Source: Pseudomonadota bacterium
GTDB lineage: Bacteria > Pseudomonadota > Alphaproteobacteria > Rhizobiales > Phreatobacteraceae
Direction: 5' to 3'
DNA: 64,000 bases
Assembly: GCA_020161695.1 (NCBI GenBank)
Contig: JAIUOO010000003.1
Coordinates: 62,001-126,000, forward strand
Shown here piece after piece: positions 7,555 to 17,785 of this stretch; the first letter of the stretch is position 1, and each line of letters starts with the position of its first letter. The notes beneath the pieces are model-generated. The model saw nothing but the letters and a program-made list of their open reading frames with translations, did no database searches and had not been told where the DNA came from. The position numbers were made by a program, and so were the translations under genes.

Positions 7555-9180
7555 TTAGCCCTTCGCATCCTCCAGGATCATCCGCGCGCCCTGCTCGGCG
7601 ATCATCAGCGTCGGCGTATTGGTGTTGCCGGAGGTGATGGTCGGCATGATCGAGGCATCGGCGATGCGGAGGCCCTCAAGGCCGATGAACTTCAGCCGCT
7701 CGTCCACCACAGCCATGGGATCGGAGGCGAGGCCCATCTTGGCCGTCCCGACGGGATGGAAGATGGTCGTGCCGATATCGCCGGCCGCGCGCGCGAGGCT
7801 CGCCTCGTCATCGCCGATGACCGGACCCGGCAGATATTCCTCGGGACGATAGGGCGCGAGCGCGGGCTGGCTCATCAGGCGGCGGGTGACGCGCAGCGAG
7901 TCCGCCGCGACCTGTCGATCCTCCTCGGTCGAGAGATAATTCGGTGCGATGACCGGCGCGTCCGTCGCCTCGGCGGAGCGGATATGGATCGAGCCCCGTG
8001 ATGTCGGCCTGAGATTGCAGGGCGCTACCGTCACGGCCGGGAAGCGGTGCAGCGGGTCGCCGAACTTGTCGAGCGACAGCGGCTGCACGTGGAACTGGAT
8101 GTTGGCGCGCTCCTGGCGCGGGTCGGAGCGCGTGAAGATGCCGAGCTGGCTCGGCGCCATGGTCAAGGGCCCGGTGCGGCGGAGGGCATATTCGAGACCC
8201 ATCAGGCCGCGCCGGAAGAGGTTGTGATAGGTCTCGTTCAGCGTCCGGATGCCGGATACCTTGTAGATCGCGCGGATCTGCAGGTGGTCCTGCAGGTTGG
8301 CGCCGACCCCGGGCTTCTCCTTCACGACCTCGATGCCGTGGCGCGACAGCACGGCGCCATCGCCGATGCCTGAGCGCTCCAGGATCGCGACCGACCCGAC
8401 CGAACCCGAGGTCAGCACCACCTCGCGCCGGGCGCGGACGATGACGCTCTCGCCGCCCTGCCGGTACTGGACGCCGGTGACACGGCCGTTCTCGACGATC
8501 AGCTTCTCGATCAGGACGCCGGAATTGAGCTCCAGATTGTTGCGCGCGTCGATGACAGGCTTCAGGAAGCCGCGCGCCGAGGACCAGCGCAGGCCCTTCT
8601 TCTGGTTGACGTGGAAGGCCGATACGCCCTCGTTGTCGCCGGTATTGAAGTCGTCGAGCGCCGGCACGCCCATCTGGATCGCCGCCTCGCGCACCTTGTC
8701 GAGCAGGTCCCAGCGCACGCGGGGAGCCTCCACCCGCCATTCGCCGCCGGCGCCGTGATGCTCGCTCTGGCCGAGGAAATGGTCCTCCAGCTTGGCGAAG
8801 ACTCGCTTCACGTCGTCCCAGCCCCAGCCCGTCATGCCGAGCTGGCGCCAGTGGTCATAGTCGGCCGCCTGTCCGCGCATGGCGATCATGGCATTGATGG
8901 CGGAGGAACCGCCGATCACCTTGCCGCGCGGATAGATCAGCGCGCGGCCGTTGAGGCCCGGTTCCGGTTCGGTCCTGAACATCCAGTCCGAACGGGGATT
9001 GTTGATTGCGAACAGGTAGCCGACGGGGATGTGGAACCAGATCCAGTCGTCCTTGGTGCCGGCTTCAAGGAGCAGCACGCGGTTGCGGCGATCGGCGGAC
9101 AAGCGGTTCGCCATCAGGCAGCCGGCCGTGCCGGCGCCGCAGACGATATAGTCCCACTCCGCCTCGATGACGCGCGCCAT
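7555..9180 (-). CDS. GMC family FAD-dependent oxidoreductase (choline dehydrogenase-like)
   Basis: A 541-residue glucose-methanol-choline oxidoreductase that oxidises an alcohol with FAD. It shows the dinucleotide-binding motif GAGTAGCLMANRL at residues 15-27, the GMC signature around PRGKVIGGSSAINAM, and the C-terminal catalytic region FHPVGTAKMG and SGNTNTPT, which supply the His and Asn of the active site. The start at 9180 is set by GGAGGAACC directly upstream; the frame extends to 9255 without such a site. No signal peptide is seen. It converges on the Gfo/Idh/MocA gene. Choline, polyethylene glycol or another primary alcohol are all possible substrates. Confidence 0.88.
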   Translation of the reverse strand: MARVIEAEWDYIVCGAGTAGCLMANRLSADRRNRVLLLEAGTKDDWIWFHIPVGYLFAINNPRSDWMFRTEPEPGLNGRALIYPRGKVIGGSSAINAMIAMRGQAADYDHWRQLGMTGWGWDDVKRVFAKLEDHFLGQSEHHGAGGEWRVEAPRVRWDLLDKVREAAIQMGVPALDDFNTGDNEGVSAFHVNQKKGLRWSSARGFLKPVIDARNNLELNSGVLIEKLIVENGRVTGVQYRQGGESVIVRARREVVLTSGSVGSVAILERSGIGDGAVLSRHGIEVVKEKPGVGANLQDHLQIRAIYKVSGIRTLNETYHNLFRRGLMGLEYALRRTGPLTMAPSQLGIFTRSDPRQERANIQFHVQPLSLDKFGDPLHRFPAVTVAPCNLRPTSRGSIHIRSAEATDAPVIAPNYLSTEEDRQVAADSLRVTRRLMSQPALAPYRPEEYLPGPVIGDDEASLARAAGDIGTTIFHPVGTAKMGLASDPMAVVDERLKFIGLEGLRIADASIMPTITSGNTNTPTLMIAEQGARMILEDAKG

Positions 9181-9389
9181 GGTTCCTCCGAGAATGCGCG
9201 GGCTCTGATCGCGGCCCTTCACCCGATCCATCGCGCGGGGCGGGCAGAAGGTCAATTGGACGGAGGGCGAGGGCAGCGTTCGGCATGGGCGGAATCTGCA
9301 ACCCGCCCTTTCGCTGATGCCCCATTCCCCGCCGTCGCGGCCCGCGCTAGCCTCGCCTCAAATCGTTTGAAAACACGAGAGGACACGCC

Positions 9390-10376
9390 ATGCATATCCT
9401 GATCATCGGCGCCGCCGGCATGGTCGGCCGCAAGCTGACCGAAAAGCTGGTGAAGGACGGCAATCTCGGCGGCAAGCCGGTCACCGAACTGTCGCTGGTC
9501 GATGTCGTCGCACCCGAGAAGCCTGCCGGCTTCGCCGGCAAGGTGACGAGCTGGGCGGTGGACATCTCGCAGCCCAACACAGCGGGTCCGATGGTCGCCG
9601 GCCGGCCGGAGGTGATCTTCCACCTCGCCGCCATCGTCTCCGGCGAAGCCGAGGTCGATTTCGACAAGGGCTACCGCATCAATCTCGACGGCACGCGCCA
9701 GATCTACGAGGCGATCCGGCAGGAGGGCGTCAAGGCGACCTATCACCCGCGCGTGGTCTTCACCTCGTCCATCGCGGTCTATGGCGCGCCGTTCCATGAA
9801 TTCATCGAGGACGAGTTCTTCCATACGCCGCTGACCAGCTACGGCACGCAGAAGTCCATCGGCGAACTGCTGCTGACCGACTATTCGCGCAAGGGCTTCT
9901 TCGATGGCGTCGGCATCCGCCTGCCGACCATCTGCGTGCGTCCCGGCAAGCCGAACAAGGCGGCCTCCGGCTTCTTCTCCAACATCATCCGCGAGCCGTT
10001 GGTGGGCATGGAGGCGATCCTGCCCGTCGGCGACAATGTCGTGCACACCCATGCGAGCCCGCGCTCGGCGGTCGGTTTCCTCATCCACGCGGCGACCATG
10101 GACACCGCCCAGCTCGGCTGGCGGCGCAACCTCTCCATGCCGGGCGTCGCGGCGACCGTCGGCGAACAGCTCGAGGCGCTCAGGAAGATCGGCGGCGAGA
10201 AGGCGCTGAAGCTGGTGCGCCGCGAGCCGGACGAGCTGATCATCCGCATCGTCTCGGGCTGGTCGGAGCGGTTCAACGCCAAACGCGCGACGGAGCTCGG
10301 CTTCAGGGCGGAGACGAATTTCGAGGATATCGTCCGCGCCCATATCGAGGACGAGCTGGGCGGCAAGGTGGCGTGA
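9390..10376 (+). CDS. denD: NAD-dependent epimerase/dehydratase, D-erythronate dehydrogenase-like
   Basis: A 328-residue extended short-chain dehydrogenase. It has the NAD-binding motif GAAGMVGRKL at residues 8-17, a catalytic serine in VFTSSIAVYG, and YGTQK with the catalytic Tyr and Lys. Length and opening match the DenD family, which oxidises D-erythronate (and related four-carbon acids) at C2 in tetronate catabolism. The partner genes otnK, otnC and otnI are not visible nearby, so the substrate is uncertain. A purine-rich GAGAGGACACGCC precedes the ATG. It is divergent from the GMC gene, with a 209-base intergenic region in which I see only a possible promoter-like CTAGCCT at 9347. Confidence 0.7.
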   Translation: MHILIIGAAGMVGRKLTEKLVKDGNLGGKPVTELSLVDVVAPEKPAGFAGKVTSWAVDISQPNTAGPMVAGRPEVIFHLAAIVSGEAEVDFDKGYRINLDGTRQIYEAIRQEGVKATYHPRVVFTSSIAVYGAPFHEFIEDEFFHTPLTSYGTQKSIGELLLTDYSRKGFFDGVGIRLPTICVRPGKPNKAASGFFSNIIREPLVGMEAILPVGDNVVHTHASPRSAVGFLIHAATMDTAQLGWRRNLSMPGVAATVGEQLEALRKIGGEKALKLVRREPDELIIRIVSGWSERFNAKRATELGFRAETNFEDIVRAHIEDELGGKVA

Positions 10377-10415
10377 TGAAAGTCTGCCCGCGCTCAACGG
10401 CACGGGCGACCACCG

Positions 10416-10652
10416 TCACGCCGGGGTGTTCGGCAGCGAGACGTTGAAGCACGACACGGTGACCGAACGCAGCGTGCCGTCGACCTTGTATTTCCCGACG
10501 CGGCGGCGTTCCTCGGCTTCGCAGGCCTGCACGGTCGGCATCGGATCGACCGTATGGACATATTGCCCGTCGTTGAAGAACAGGAACATGACGATGAAGA
10601 CCTTGCCCGACACCATCGCGCGCTTCCCCAGAAGCGCCTGAAATCGGCTCAT
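10416..10652 (-). CDS. Small hypothetical protein with N-terminal hydrophobic segment
   Basis: A 78-residue open frame not matched to any family I know. Residues about 14-27 ([14 protein letters not shown]) are hydrophobic, preceded by basic residues, so it may be a signal peptide or membrane anchor; the remainder is polar with two cysteines (QACEAEE and SCFNV) that could pair if exported. A shorter start at the second Met (residue 13) is possible. It lies between denD and sfsA on the opposite strand to both. The opposite-strand frame here has poorer features. Real gene is likely but not certain. Confidence 0.45.
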   Translation of the reverse strand: MSRFQALLGKRAMVSGKVFIVMFLFFNDGQYVHTVDPMPTVQACEAEERRRVGKYKVDGTLRSVTVSCFNVSLPNTPA

Positions 10653-10756
10653 TCGCGCATGCTGCCGGGGGCAAGGTAAACGAAATCTTGCGCCGCAGGC
10701 CCGTTCCGGGGCGGATATTGCGGCAGCGACACTCTCAAGGGCAGGCCGGTATCGCG

Positions 10757-11551
10757 ATGCAGTTCCCGACCGAATTGATCTCCGGCCGGCTGGTGAAGCG
10801 CTACAAGCGCTTCCTCGCGGACGTGCTGCTCGACACCGGCGAGACGGTCACCGTCCACTGCGCCAATCCCGGCTCGATGCTCGGCCTCAATGCCCCCGGC
10901 AACCGGGTCTGGCTGTCGCGTTCCGCCAATGCCGCGCGCAAGCTGCCGCTCTCCTGGGAGCTGGCGGAGATCGATTTCGGCCGCGGGCCGGAAATGGTCG
11001 GCATCAATACCGGCCATCCCAACGGGCTGGTCGAGGAAGCGATCCGCGTCGGCACGATCGCTGAACTCGCGGGCTATGATGGCCTGCGCCGCGAGGTGGC
11101 CTACGGCAAGGCGAGCCGCGTCGATATGGTGCTGACGCAAACAGCATTTTCGAGCGAAGTGGGTACCGGTTCGCGTGAAGTGAAGCGCGCGAGCAGCGTG
11201 CAAAATGTGTCTGGAAAAGAAGCGGGCCGCGCGCCCTGCTATGTCGAGGTCAAGAACGTCCACCTGATGCGCCAGCCCGGCCTCGCCGAGTTTCCGGACT
11301 CGGTGACGGCGCGCGGGGCAAAGCACCTCGATGAACTCGGCGATATGGTCGAAGCCGGCAACCGCGCCGTGATGGTGTTCCTGATCCAGTATGGCGGGGC
11401 CGACCGTTTCGCGCTCGCCCGCGACATCGATCCGGCCTATGGACGGGCCTTCGACCGCGCCCGCGCGCGCGGGGTGGAGATGCTGGCCTATCGCTGCCAG
11501 CTCAACGCCCGGGAGATCGTGGTCGAGCGCGCCGTGACAATCGCAGAGTGA
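10757..11551 (+). CDS. sfsA: SfsA family DNA/RNA nuclease with in-frame repeat insertion
   Basis: A 264-residue SfsA protein (sugar fermentation stimulation protein family, proposed nucleic-acid binding and nuclease fold). Typical segments are present: [33 protein letters not shown] and [12 protein letters not shown], the last holding PD-(D/E)XK-like acidic/Lys residues. The start at 10757 matches the usual SfsA opening ([16 protein letters not shown]); the frame extends upstream to 10688 without family similarity. Between the conserved segments ending near residue 126 and resuming near 156 there are about 28 extra residues encoded by a palindromic repeat (11143-11207). The reading frame is kept through it, and the last stop overlaps the next gene region. 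Confidence 0.88.
   Translation: MQFPTELISGRLVKRYKRFLADVLLDTGETVTVHCANPGSMLGLNAPGNRVWLSRSANAARKLPLSWELAEIDFGRGPEMVGINTGHPNGLVEEAIRVGTIAELAGYDGLRREVAYGKASRVDMVLTQTAFSSEVGTGSREVKRASSVQNVSGKEAGRAPCYVEVKNVHLMRQPGLAEFPDSVTARGAKHLDELGDMVEAGNRAVMVFLIQYGGADRFALARDIDPAYGRAFDRARARGVEMLAYRCQLNAREIVVERAVTIAE
11143..11207 (+). repeat. Palindromic repeat element inside sfsA
   Basis: The DNA contains CATTTTCGAGCGAAGTGGGT followed by ACCGGTTCGCGTGAAG, a repeat common between genes in Rhizobiales. It ends near GCAAAATG, which is complementary to the opening CATTTT. Elements with the same core lie outside genes at 37379 (reverse orientation) and 40741. Here the element is translated in frame within sfsA. Confidence 0.75.
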
Positions 11552-11562
11552 GGACGAAACCG

Positions 11563-12066
11563 ATGACCGTGAAACCCGGCTGGCAGGGCCGCTTCTTCGA
11601 GGATTTCGAGATCGGCGACGTCTACAAGCACCCGTTGGGCCGCACGGTCACGCAGGCCGACAATATCTGGTTCACGCTGCTGACCCAGAACACCGCCCAT
11701 CCGCATTTCGACGCGAACTACGCGGCCCAGACCGGCTTCGGCAAGCCGCTGGTCAATTCCTGCTTCACCATCGCGCTGGTCACGGGACAGTCGGTCACCG
11801 ACATCAGCCAGAACGTCTTCGCCAATCTCGGCTGGGACGAGGTGCGCCTGCCGAGCCCGGTCTATGAGGGCGACACGATCTATTCCGAGACGGAAGTGCT
11901 GGAGAAGCGCGATTCCGGCTCGCGGCCGGAGGTCGGCATCCTCACGGTGAAGACCAAGGGCTACACGCAGAACGGCGACGTGGTGATCACCTTCAAGCGC
12001 ACCGTCATGGTCTATCGCCGCGGCCAGGGGCCGGGCGGCAGGCACCGGCCCGAGCCGAAGGGCTGA
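11563..12066 (+). CDS. MaoC-like hot-dog fold (R)-enoyl-CoA hydratase family protein
   Basis: A 167-residue single hot-dog domain of the MaoC dehydratase family, expected to add water to an enoyl-CoA. The active-site region QADNIWFTLLTQNTAHPHFD carries the conserved Asp and His residues, and the Pro-rich VYEGDTIYSETEVLEKR strand is typical. The start is taken at the ATG 11563, 9 bases after GTGAGG; a GTG at 11548 overlapping the sfsA stop codon is the alternative. It is close enough to sfsA to be co-transcribed, though no functional link is known. It is too short to be the double-domain mesaconyl-CoA hydratase of the ethylmalonyl-CoA pathway. Confidence 0.82.
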   Translation: MTVKPGWQGRFFEDFEIGDVYKHPLGRTVTQADNIWFTLLTQNTAHPHFDANYAAQTGFGKPLVNSCFTIALVTGQSVTDISQNVFANLGWDEVRLPSPVYEGDTIYSETEVLEKRDSGSRPEVGILTVKTKGYTQNGDVVITFKRTVMVYRRGQGPGGRHRPEPKG

Positions 12067-12068
12067 TC

Positions 12069-12281
12069 TCAGCCCTTCTTCAGGAACTCGGTTCGCAGAA
12101 CCAGTCCCTTGACCTTGTCGACATTGCATTCGACCTCGGCCGGATCGTCGGTGAGGCGGATGCCCTTGACCCGCGTGCCGCGCTTCAGCGTCACCGAGGT
12201 GCCCTTGACCTTGAGGTCCTTGATCAGGGTGACGCTGTCGCCGTCCTTCAGGATGGCGCCGTTGGAATCCTTCACGTCCAT
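12069..12281 (-). CDS. YjdM/PhnA-like small protein (C-terminal domain only)
   Basis: A 70-residue protein corresponding to the C-terminal SH3-like domain of PhnA/YjdM (phrases VKDSNGAILKDGDSV and IKDLKVKGTSVTLKRGT). The N-terminal zinc-ribbon of full-length YjdM is absent, as is usual for short alphaproteobacterial versions. Although the family was named for alkylphosphonate uptake, it has no demonstrated role there. The ribosome site AAGGA lies inside the end of the preceding kamA gene, three bases away, so the two are probably translated from one message. It converges with the MaoC gene, with two bases between the stops. Confidence 0.8.
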   Translation of the reverse strand: MDVKDSNGAILKDGDSVTLIKDLKVKGTSVTLKRGTRVKGIRLTDDPAEVECNVDKVKGLVLRTEFLKKG

Positions 12282-12284
12282 GGA

Positions 12285-13340
12285 TCAGTCCTTCGGTGGT
12301 GGGGGCGGGTAGGCATGGCGTCCGCCGCGGAAATCGGTGACCTCGCCTTCGCCGACATAGTCCGGCCCGACCGGCACCTTGCCCTCGCCGCCGGGTATGT
12401 CGAGCACATAGGTCGGCTGCGCGAGGCCCGAGAGCCGGCCGCGCAGCTGTTCCATGATCGCGCGCCCCTCGGCAATGGTCAGGCGGAAATGGCTGGTGCC
12501 GGGAGCCATGTCGGGATGGTGGAGGTAGTAGGGCTTCACCCGGTTGGCGAGGAAGGCGCGCATCAGGTCCGCGAGCGTGTCGGCATTGGCGTTGACGCCC
12601 CTCAGCAGCACCGACTGGCTGATCAGCGCGATACCGGCATCGGCGAGCCGGGCGAGCGCCACTTCGGCCTCGGCCGTGAACTCGCGGGCATGGTTGGCGT
12701 GAACCGCGACATAGACGGCCTTTCCCGGCGCGCGGATGGCGCGGACGAAATCGGGCGTGACCCGTTCGGGAGCGACCACCGGCACGCGGGTATGCCAGCG
12801 GATCACCCTGACGTGGGGGATCGCAGCCAGCGCCTTCGTCACCGCCCGCGCGCGCCGCGCCGACAGGACGAAGGGGTCGCCACCGGTCAGGATCACCTCG
12901 AAGATCGCCGGCCGCGCCGCGATATAGGCGATGGCGGCTGCAAGTTCCGCGTCGTCGAGCCCGCCCCTGCCCTGCGGGCCGACCATCTCGCGACGGAAGC
13001 AGAACCGGCAATAGACCGGGCAGACATGGACGATCTTCAGCAGAACCCGGTCGGGGTAGCGGTGGACGATGCCCGCTACGGGCGAATGGGCGTCGTCGCC
13101 GATCGGGTCGGCGCGCTCCTCGGGGCGGCTGTCGAGTTCGCGGATGTCGGGCACGAACTGGGCGGCGATGGGATCGCCGGATGTAGCTGCAATCAGGCTT
13201 GCGACGGGAGCCGTCACGGCAATGGCGTAGCGCCGGCCGACCGTCGCGGTTTCGGACGCCTTTTCGGGCGCGACGAGGCCCGCCGCGACGAGGTCGGCGG
13301 CGCTGCGCAGGGTCGCGGGTCGGGACGCTCCGGGCTTCAT
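12285..13340 (-). CDS. kamA: Radical SAM lysine 2,3-aminomutase family protein
   Basis: A 351-residue radical S-adenosylmethionine, PLP-dependent aminomutase. The iron-sulfur motif CPVYCRFC lies at about residues 107-114, followed by the GGDPF motif (ILTGGDPFVLS). Two aspartates that bind the lysine amino group in Clostridium lysine 2,3-aminomutase appear conserved (PDMAPGTSHFR and LDIPGGEGK). The second is typical of KamA rather than of EpmB, which modifies elongation factor P. The protein is shorter than the clostridial enzyme because it lacks most of the C-terminal extension. Neither efp nor epmA is nearby. The ATG at 13340 has no clear ribosome site. Confidence 0.85.
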   Translation of the reverse strand: MKPGASRPATLRSAADLVAAGLVAPEKASETATVGRRYAIAVTAPVASLIAATSGDPIAAQFVPDIRELDSRPEERADPIGDDAHSPVAGIVHRYPDRVLLKIVHVCPVYCRFCFRREMVGPQGRGGLDDAELAAAIAYIAARPAIFEVILTGGDPFVLSARRARAVTKALAAIPHVRVIRWHTRVPVVAPERVTPDFVRAIRAPGKAVYVAVHANHAREFTAEAEVALARLADAGIALISQSVLLRGVNANADTLADLMRAFLANRVKPYYLHHPDMAPGTSHFRLTIAEGRAIMEQLRGRLSGLAQPTYVLDIPGGEGKVPVGPDYVGEGEVTDFRGGRHAYPPPPPKD

Positions 13341-13577
13341 TGCAGCGCGTCTTGGCCGCGGCTGCGGAATAAGGCAAGCTGAAACGGTCCTCGCCGTTCA
13401 CCCTCGCCCGAAAGAATGGGGGCTGAAACCGCCGCATGCCGGCCACCGGACTTGCCGGCAAAGCGCCTTTGGATTAGGGGGATCGCCTCTGCCGTGGCCC
13501 CGTCCCGGCGCCAGCGCATCTCACCATACGGTGCTGCCGAGCCAGTGCCGCGACGAGACCCTAAGGGGAGGAATTCC

Positions 13578-15191
<1,614 letters not shown>

Positions 15192-15214
15192 GCGGTTCCA
15201 TCGCTGGAATGACG

Positions 15215-15245
15215 AAACGCCCGGCCTCGTGCCGGGCGTTTTCGT
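15215..15245 (+). terminator. Rho-independent terminator of pckA
   Basis: A ten-base inverted repeat (AACGCCCGGC / GCCGGGCGTT) with a five-base loop and a T-rich tail (TTTTCGTT) follows pckA by 24 bases. Confidence 0.85.
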
Positions 15246-15272
15246 TATGGCGATCGAATGAACCTGGACACC

Positions 15273-15303
15273 CGTCATGCCCGGCACAAGCCCGGCCATG
15301 ACG
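15273..15303. repeat. Half copy of the GTCATGGCCGGGC-type repeat
   Basis: CGTCATGCCCGGC..GCCGGCCATGACG-like hairpin corresponding to one arm of the element seen whole at 4227, 18644 and 44485. The second arm and the CCACGA linker are missing. Confidence 0.7.
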
Positions 15304-15340
15304 CGAGATCAAGCCGACCCGCTGACCGCGACCGTCGTCG

Positions 15341-16180
15341 TTAGCCGCGCGGCGGTGCAGCGGCCGGCGGCGTCGCCGCACCTGACCGCTGAGGCGCAGC
15401 CATGCGGCGCTCGTTCTGGCGGATCTGCGACCAGGAATTCTGCTGGCTGATCATCGAGCGCAGATAGGCGACGTTCTGCTCGGCCTCGGCCGGCGGCAGG
15501 TCGCGGCGGGCGAGTTCCTCGGCTTCCTGGAAGCGGCCCTGGAGGCCGATGACCAAAGCGAGGTTCTGGCGCACGCGCTGGTCGGCCTGCGGATGGGTCG
15601 CCGCCTGCCGCAGCACCTGCTCGGCCTGCGGCAACTGCCGCGACAGCGCATAGGACAGGCCGAGATTGGCTAGGATCGACGGCTGTCCCGGCGAGATCTT
15701 CAGCGCCTCGTTGTAGAGCCGCTGCGCATCCTGCGGCTGGCCCATCTGGTCGTAGATGGACGCCTGCACGTTGATGATGCGCCAGTCCGGCTGGTCCGGC
15801 CGATGGGCGCGGCCGAGGACCTCCAGCGCCTGGTCGTGGCGGCCGACATCGGCAAGCGCCCGGCCATATTCGCCGAGCAGCACCATTTCCCGCGGATTCT
15901 GGATGGCGACCCGCTCCAGAACGGCGACCGCCTGCGTCGATTGCCCGGTGGCCCTGAGCGCCCGACCGTATCGCACGGCATTGCCGACATCGCCGGGGCT
16001 GGAGCGGTAGCGGGCGCCGAGCCCGTCCAGCTCCGCCCGCGCCTGCTGTTCCGTGTAGCGCGGCTGGGACACCGAGCCGGTGACATCGCCGCCCCCGCTG
16101 CGGGCGTTCATCGTGCAACCGCCGGCAACCAGCGCCGAGACGGCGACGACAGCCAGAGACAGGAGAGCAGGACGCGGCAT
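15341..16180 (-). CDS. TPR-repeat lipoprotein, TadD-like
   Basis: A 279-residue protein with a lipoprotein signal: a hydrophobic run after MPRP and a lipobox ending ..ALVAGGC near residue 22. The mature part is built of tetratricopeptide repeats (for example GRALRATGQSTQAVAVLERV, LGRAHRPDQPDW, ALKISPGQPSILANLGL). Layout and length resemble TadD, the pilotin-like TPR protein of Flp/Tad pilus systems, probably on the periplasmic face of the outer membrane. No other tad genes are adjacent. The start at 16180 is chosen because it places the signal peptide at the N-terminus. The C-terminus is Pro/Ala rich and disordered. Confidence 0.78.
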   Translation of the reverse strand: MPRPALLSLAVVAVSALVAGGCTMNARSGGGDVTGSVSQPRYTEQQARAELDGLGARYRSSPGDVGNAVRYGRALRATGQSTQAVAVLERVAIQNPREMVLLGEYGRALADVGRHDQALEVLGRAHRPDQPDWRIINVQASIYDQMGQPQDAQRLYNEALKISPGQPSILANLGLSYALSRQLPQAEQVLRQAATHPQADQRVRQNLALVIGLQGRFQEAEELARRDLPPAEAEQNVAYLRSMISQQNSWSQIRQNERRMAAPQRSGAATPPAAAPPRG

Positions 16181-16231
16181 GGCAAACTCCGAACGGACGG
16201 TCCAAGTCCTTTCGGTCATAATCCGTTAACG

Positions 16232-16246
16232 TTAACGAGCCGCTAA
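16232..16246 (-). promoter_or_regulatory. CtrA-like site upstream of the TPR lipoprotein gene
   Basis: TTAA-N7-CTAA, one mismatch from the CtrA consensus TTAA-N7-TTAA, overlapping the palindrome GTTAACGTTAAC (16225-16236). It lies about 55 bases upstream of the start. Tad pilus genes are under CtrA control in Caulobacter; here this is inference from the motif alone. Confidence 0.3.
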
Positions 16247-16274
16247 GATCGGGTTCCTGGCGCGGCCTGTCCCC

Positions 16275-17636
16275 TCACCGCCGGCGCCGTGGCGCGGCCG
16301 GCGGCGCCACCCAGCGCAGCACCTGATCGGCGGCGCGCTCGCCCGAGGCCCAGGCCCCGCCGACCGTGCCCCACAGCCCCTCGTCGGTCGCCTCGCCCGC
16401 GAAGGCGAGGCGCTGGCCGACCGGCTCGGCAAGGCGCAGCCGCTGCGGCGTCGCGCCGGGGCCCGCCACCGACCAGGCGCCGCGAATGAACGGATCAGTC
16501 GTCCACGACGTGACGTGGACATCGCCCATCGCCCGGCGCGCATGCGGACCGAACTCGTTGCCGATGAACTCGGCGGCAAAGGCCTTCATCGCGGCCGGCC
16601 CGGCGGCGGCGAGGTCGCGCGCGAAGCGCCCGCCTATATCAAGATACCACCAGTCCGAGCCGCCGATGCGCGCCAGCGCCTTGGCCGTGGCAGCGGTGTC
16701 GGCCTTCACGACGAAGGCCTGATCGGGCTTGGCGTCCATCGGATTGTCCGGCAGGTGGACGATCAGATGCTCGTAGGCGCCGCAGCTCAGCGCCTGGATC
16801 GCATCGAGCTGGCGTTTCGGAATGGCCGGGGCGAAACGGATCGCGCCCGATGCGAGCACGGCCGTGGAGGCGGTCACCACGGCCGCCCGGCCGCGGATCG
16901 TACCGGCGGGGGTCTCGACGTTCACGCCGCGGCCCGACCAGTCGATCCGCGTCACCGCCGTCGCCAGGCGGACCGGCAGGCCCTCCGCCAGTTTCGCGAG
17001 GATCGCGCCATAGCCCTGCCGGCAGAACATATCCTGCGTCTCGAGGGCGTTGTAATAGTCGACGCAGGAGATTTCGCCCATCTCCTTGCCGGAATCCCAC
17101 GGTCCCTTCAGGAAATCGATCGTCGGCCGCCAGTCGCGCAGGTCGCCCGGCACGACCTCCGACAGCGCAACCTCGCGCCCCGCCTCCCCTGCCTCCAGGA
17201 TCGCCCGCTGCGTGCGGGTCAATGCCGAGGCGAAGGCCTCCCACTCGCCCTCGCGCGGATTGCGACCCTTGATCACGAGGCGCTGGCGCGCGGCGTCGTC
17301 ATAGAGGCCGAACCCGGCCGCGCGGGCCAGCGGAACGAGCGGATTGTCGGCAGGCGCATGAATCCAGTGCGCTCCGAGGTCCATCGGCACGCCGAACGTC
17401 ACCGTATCGGTCAGGCAGCGGCCGCCGACGCGGTCCCTGGCTTCCAGAATGGCGACCGACCGGCCGGCGGCGGCGATCCTGCGCCCCGCCGCGATACCGG
17501 CGGCACCCGCGCCGATCACCACGACATCGGCCTCCGATGGCATGCCACCGGCAGGCTGCGCGCGTCCCTCGCCAGCGCCGGCGGCGAGCATGGATGCGGC
17601 AAGGAGGCTCCGCCGGCTCATCAAGGTTCCGTTCAT
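16275..17636 (-). CDS. Tat-exported flavin monoamine oxidase family protein
   Basis: A 453-residue FAD-dependent amine oxidase. The N-terminus MNGTLMSRRSLLAAS.. carries a twin-arginine signal followed by a hydrophobic stretch, so the folded flavoprotein is probably exported to the periplasm. The FAD site VVIGAGAAGIAAGRRI follows at about residue 36, then EARDRVGGRC. The C-terminal FAD motif LAFAGEATDEGLWGTVGGA is typical of the monoamine oxidase/polyamine oxidase family. Start 17636 is preferred for its GAGGACG ribosome site; an internal Met at 17621 is possible. The substrate amine is unknown. It is divergent from the cysteine peptidase gene. Confidence 0.85.
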   Translation of the reverse strand: MNGTLMSRRSLLAASMLAAGAGEGRAQPAGGMPSEADVVVIGAGAAGIAAGRRIAAAGRSVAILEARDRVGGRCLTDTVTFGVPMDLGAHWIHAPADNPLVPLARAAGFGLYDDAARQRLVIKGRNPREGEWEAFASALTRTQRAILEAGEAGREVALSEVVPGDLRDWRPTIDFLKGPWDSGKEMGEISCVDYYNALETQDMFCRQGYGAILAKLAEGLPVRLATAVTRIDWSGRGVNVETPAGTIRGRAAVVTASTAVLASGAIRFAPAIPKRQLDAIQALSCGAYEHLIVHLPDNPMDAKPDQAFVVKADTAATAKALARIGGSDWWYLDIGGRFARDLAAAGPAAMKAFAAEFIGNEFGPHARRAMGDVHVTSWTTDPFIRGAWSVAGPGATPQRLRLAEPVGQRLAFAGEATDEGLWGTVGGAWASGERAADQVLRWVAPPAAPRRRR

Positions 17637-17785
17637 CGTCCTCGGCGATTCCCGACCATGATCGAGGCCTATCACACCCGTATGGTGTCGTCTCGCGGCT
17701 CCGGGCACGCAAACGTGAACCCCTTGTCAACCTGATACGACAGACACTCGGACTTCGGAAAAGGGGTCCCTTGGGGAGGGACATC

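Noticed and set aside
10426..10641. Small plus-strand frame opposite the hypothetical gene at 10416
   Set aside because: No hydrophobic segment or ribosome site; the minus-strand frame has a better signal-like start.
11563..12066. Mesaconyl-CoA hydratase
   Set aside because: That enzyme is a double hot-dog protein about twice as long; this is a single domain.
13416..13577. N-terminal extension of pckA
   Set aside because: The frame is open but the sequence does not resemble any PckA, and a strong ribosome site stands before the TTG at 13578.
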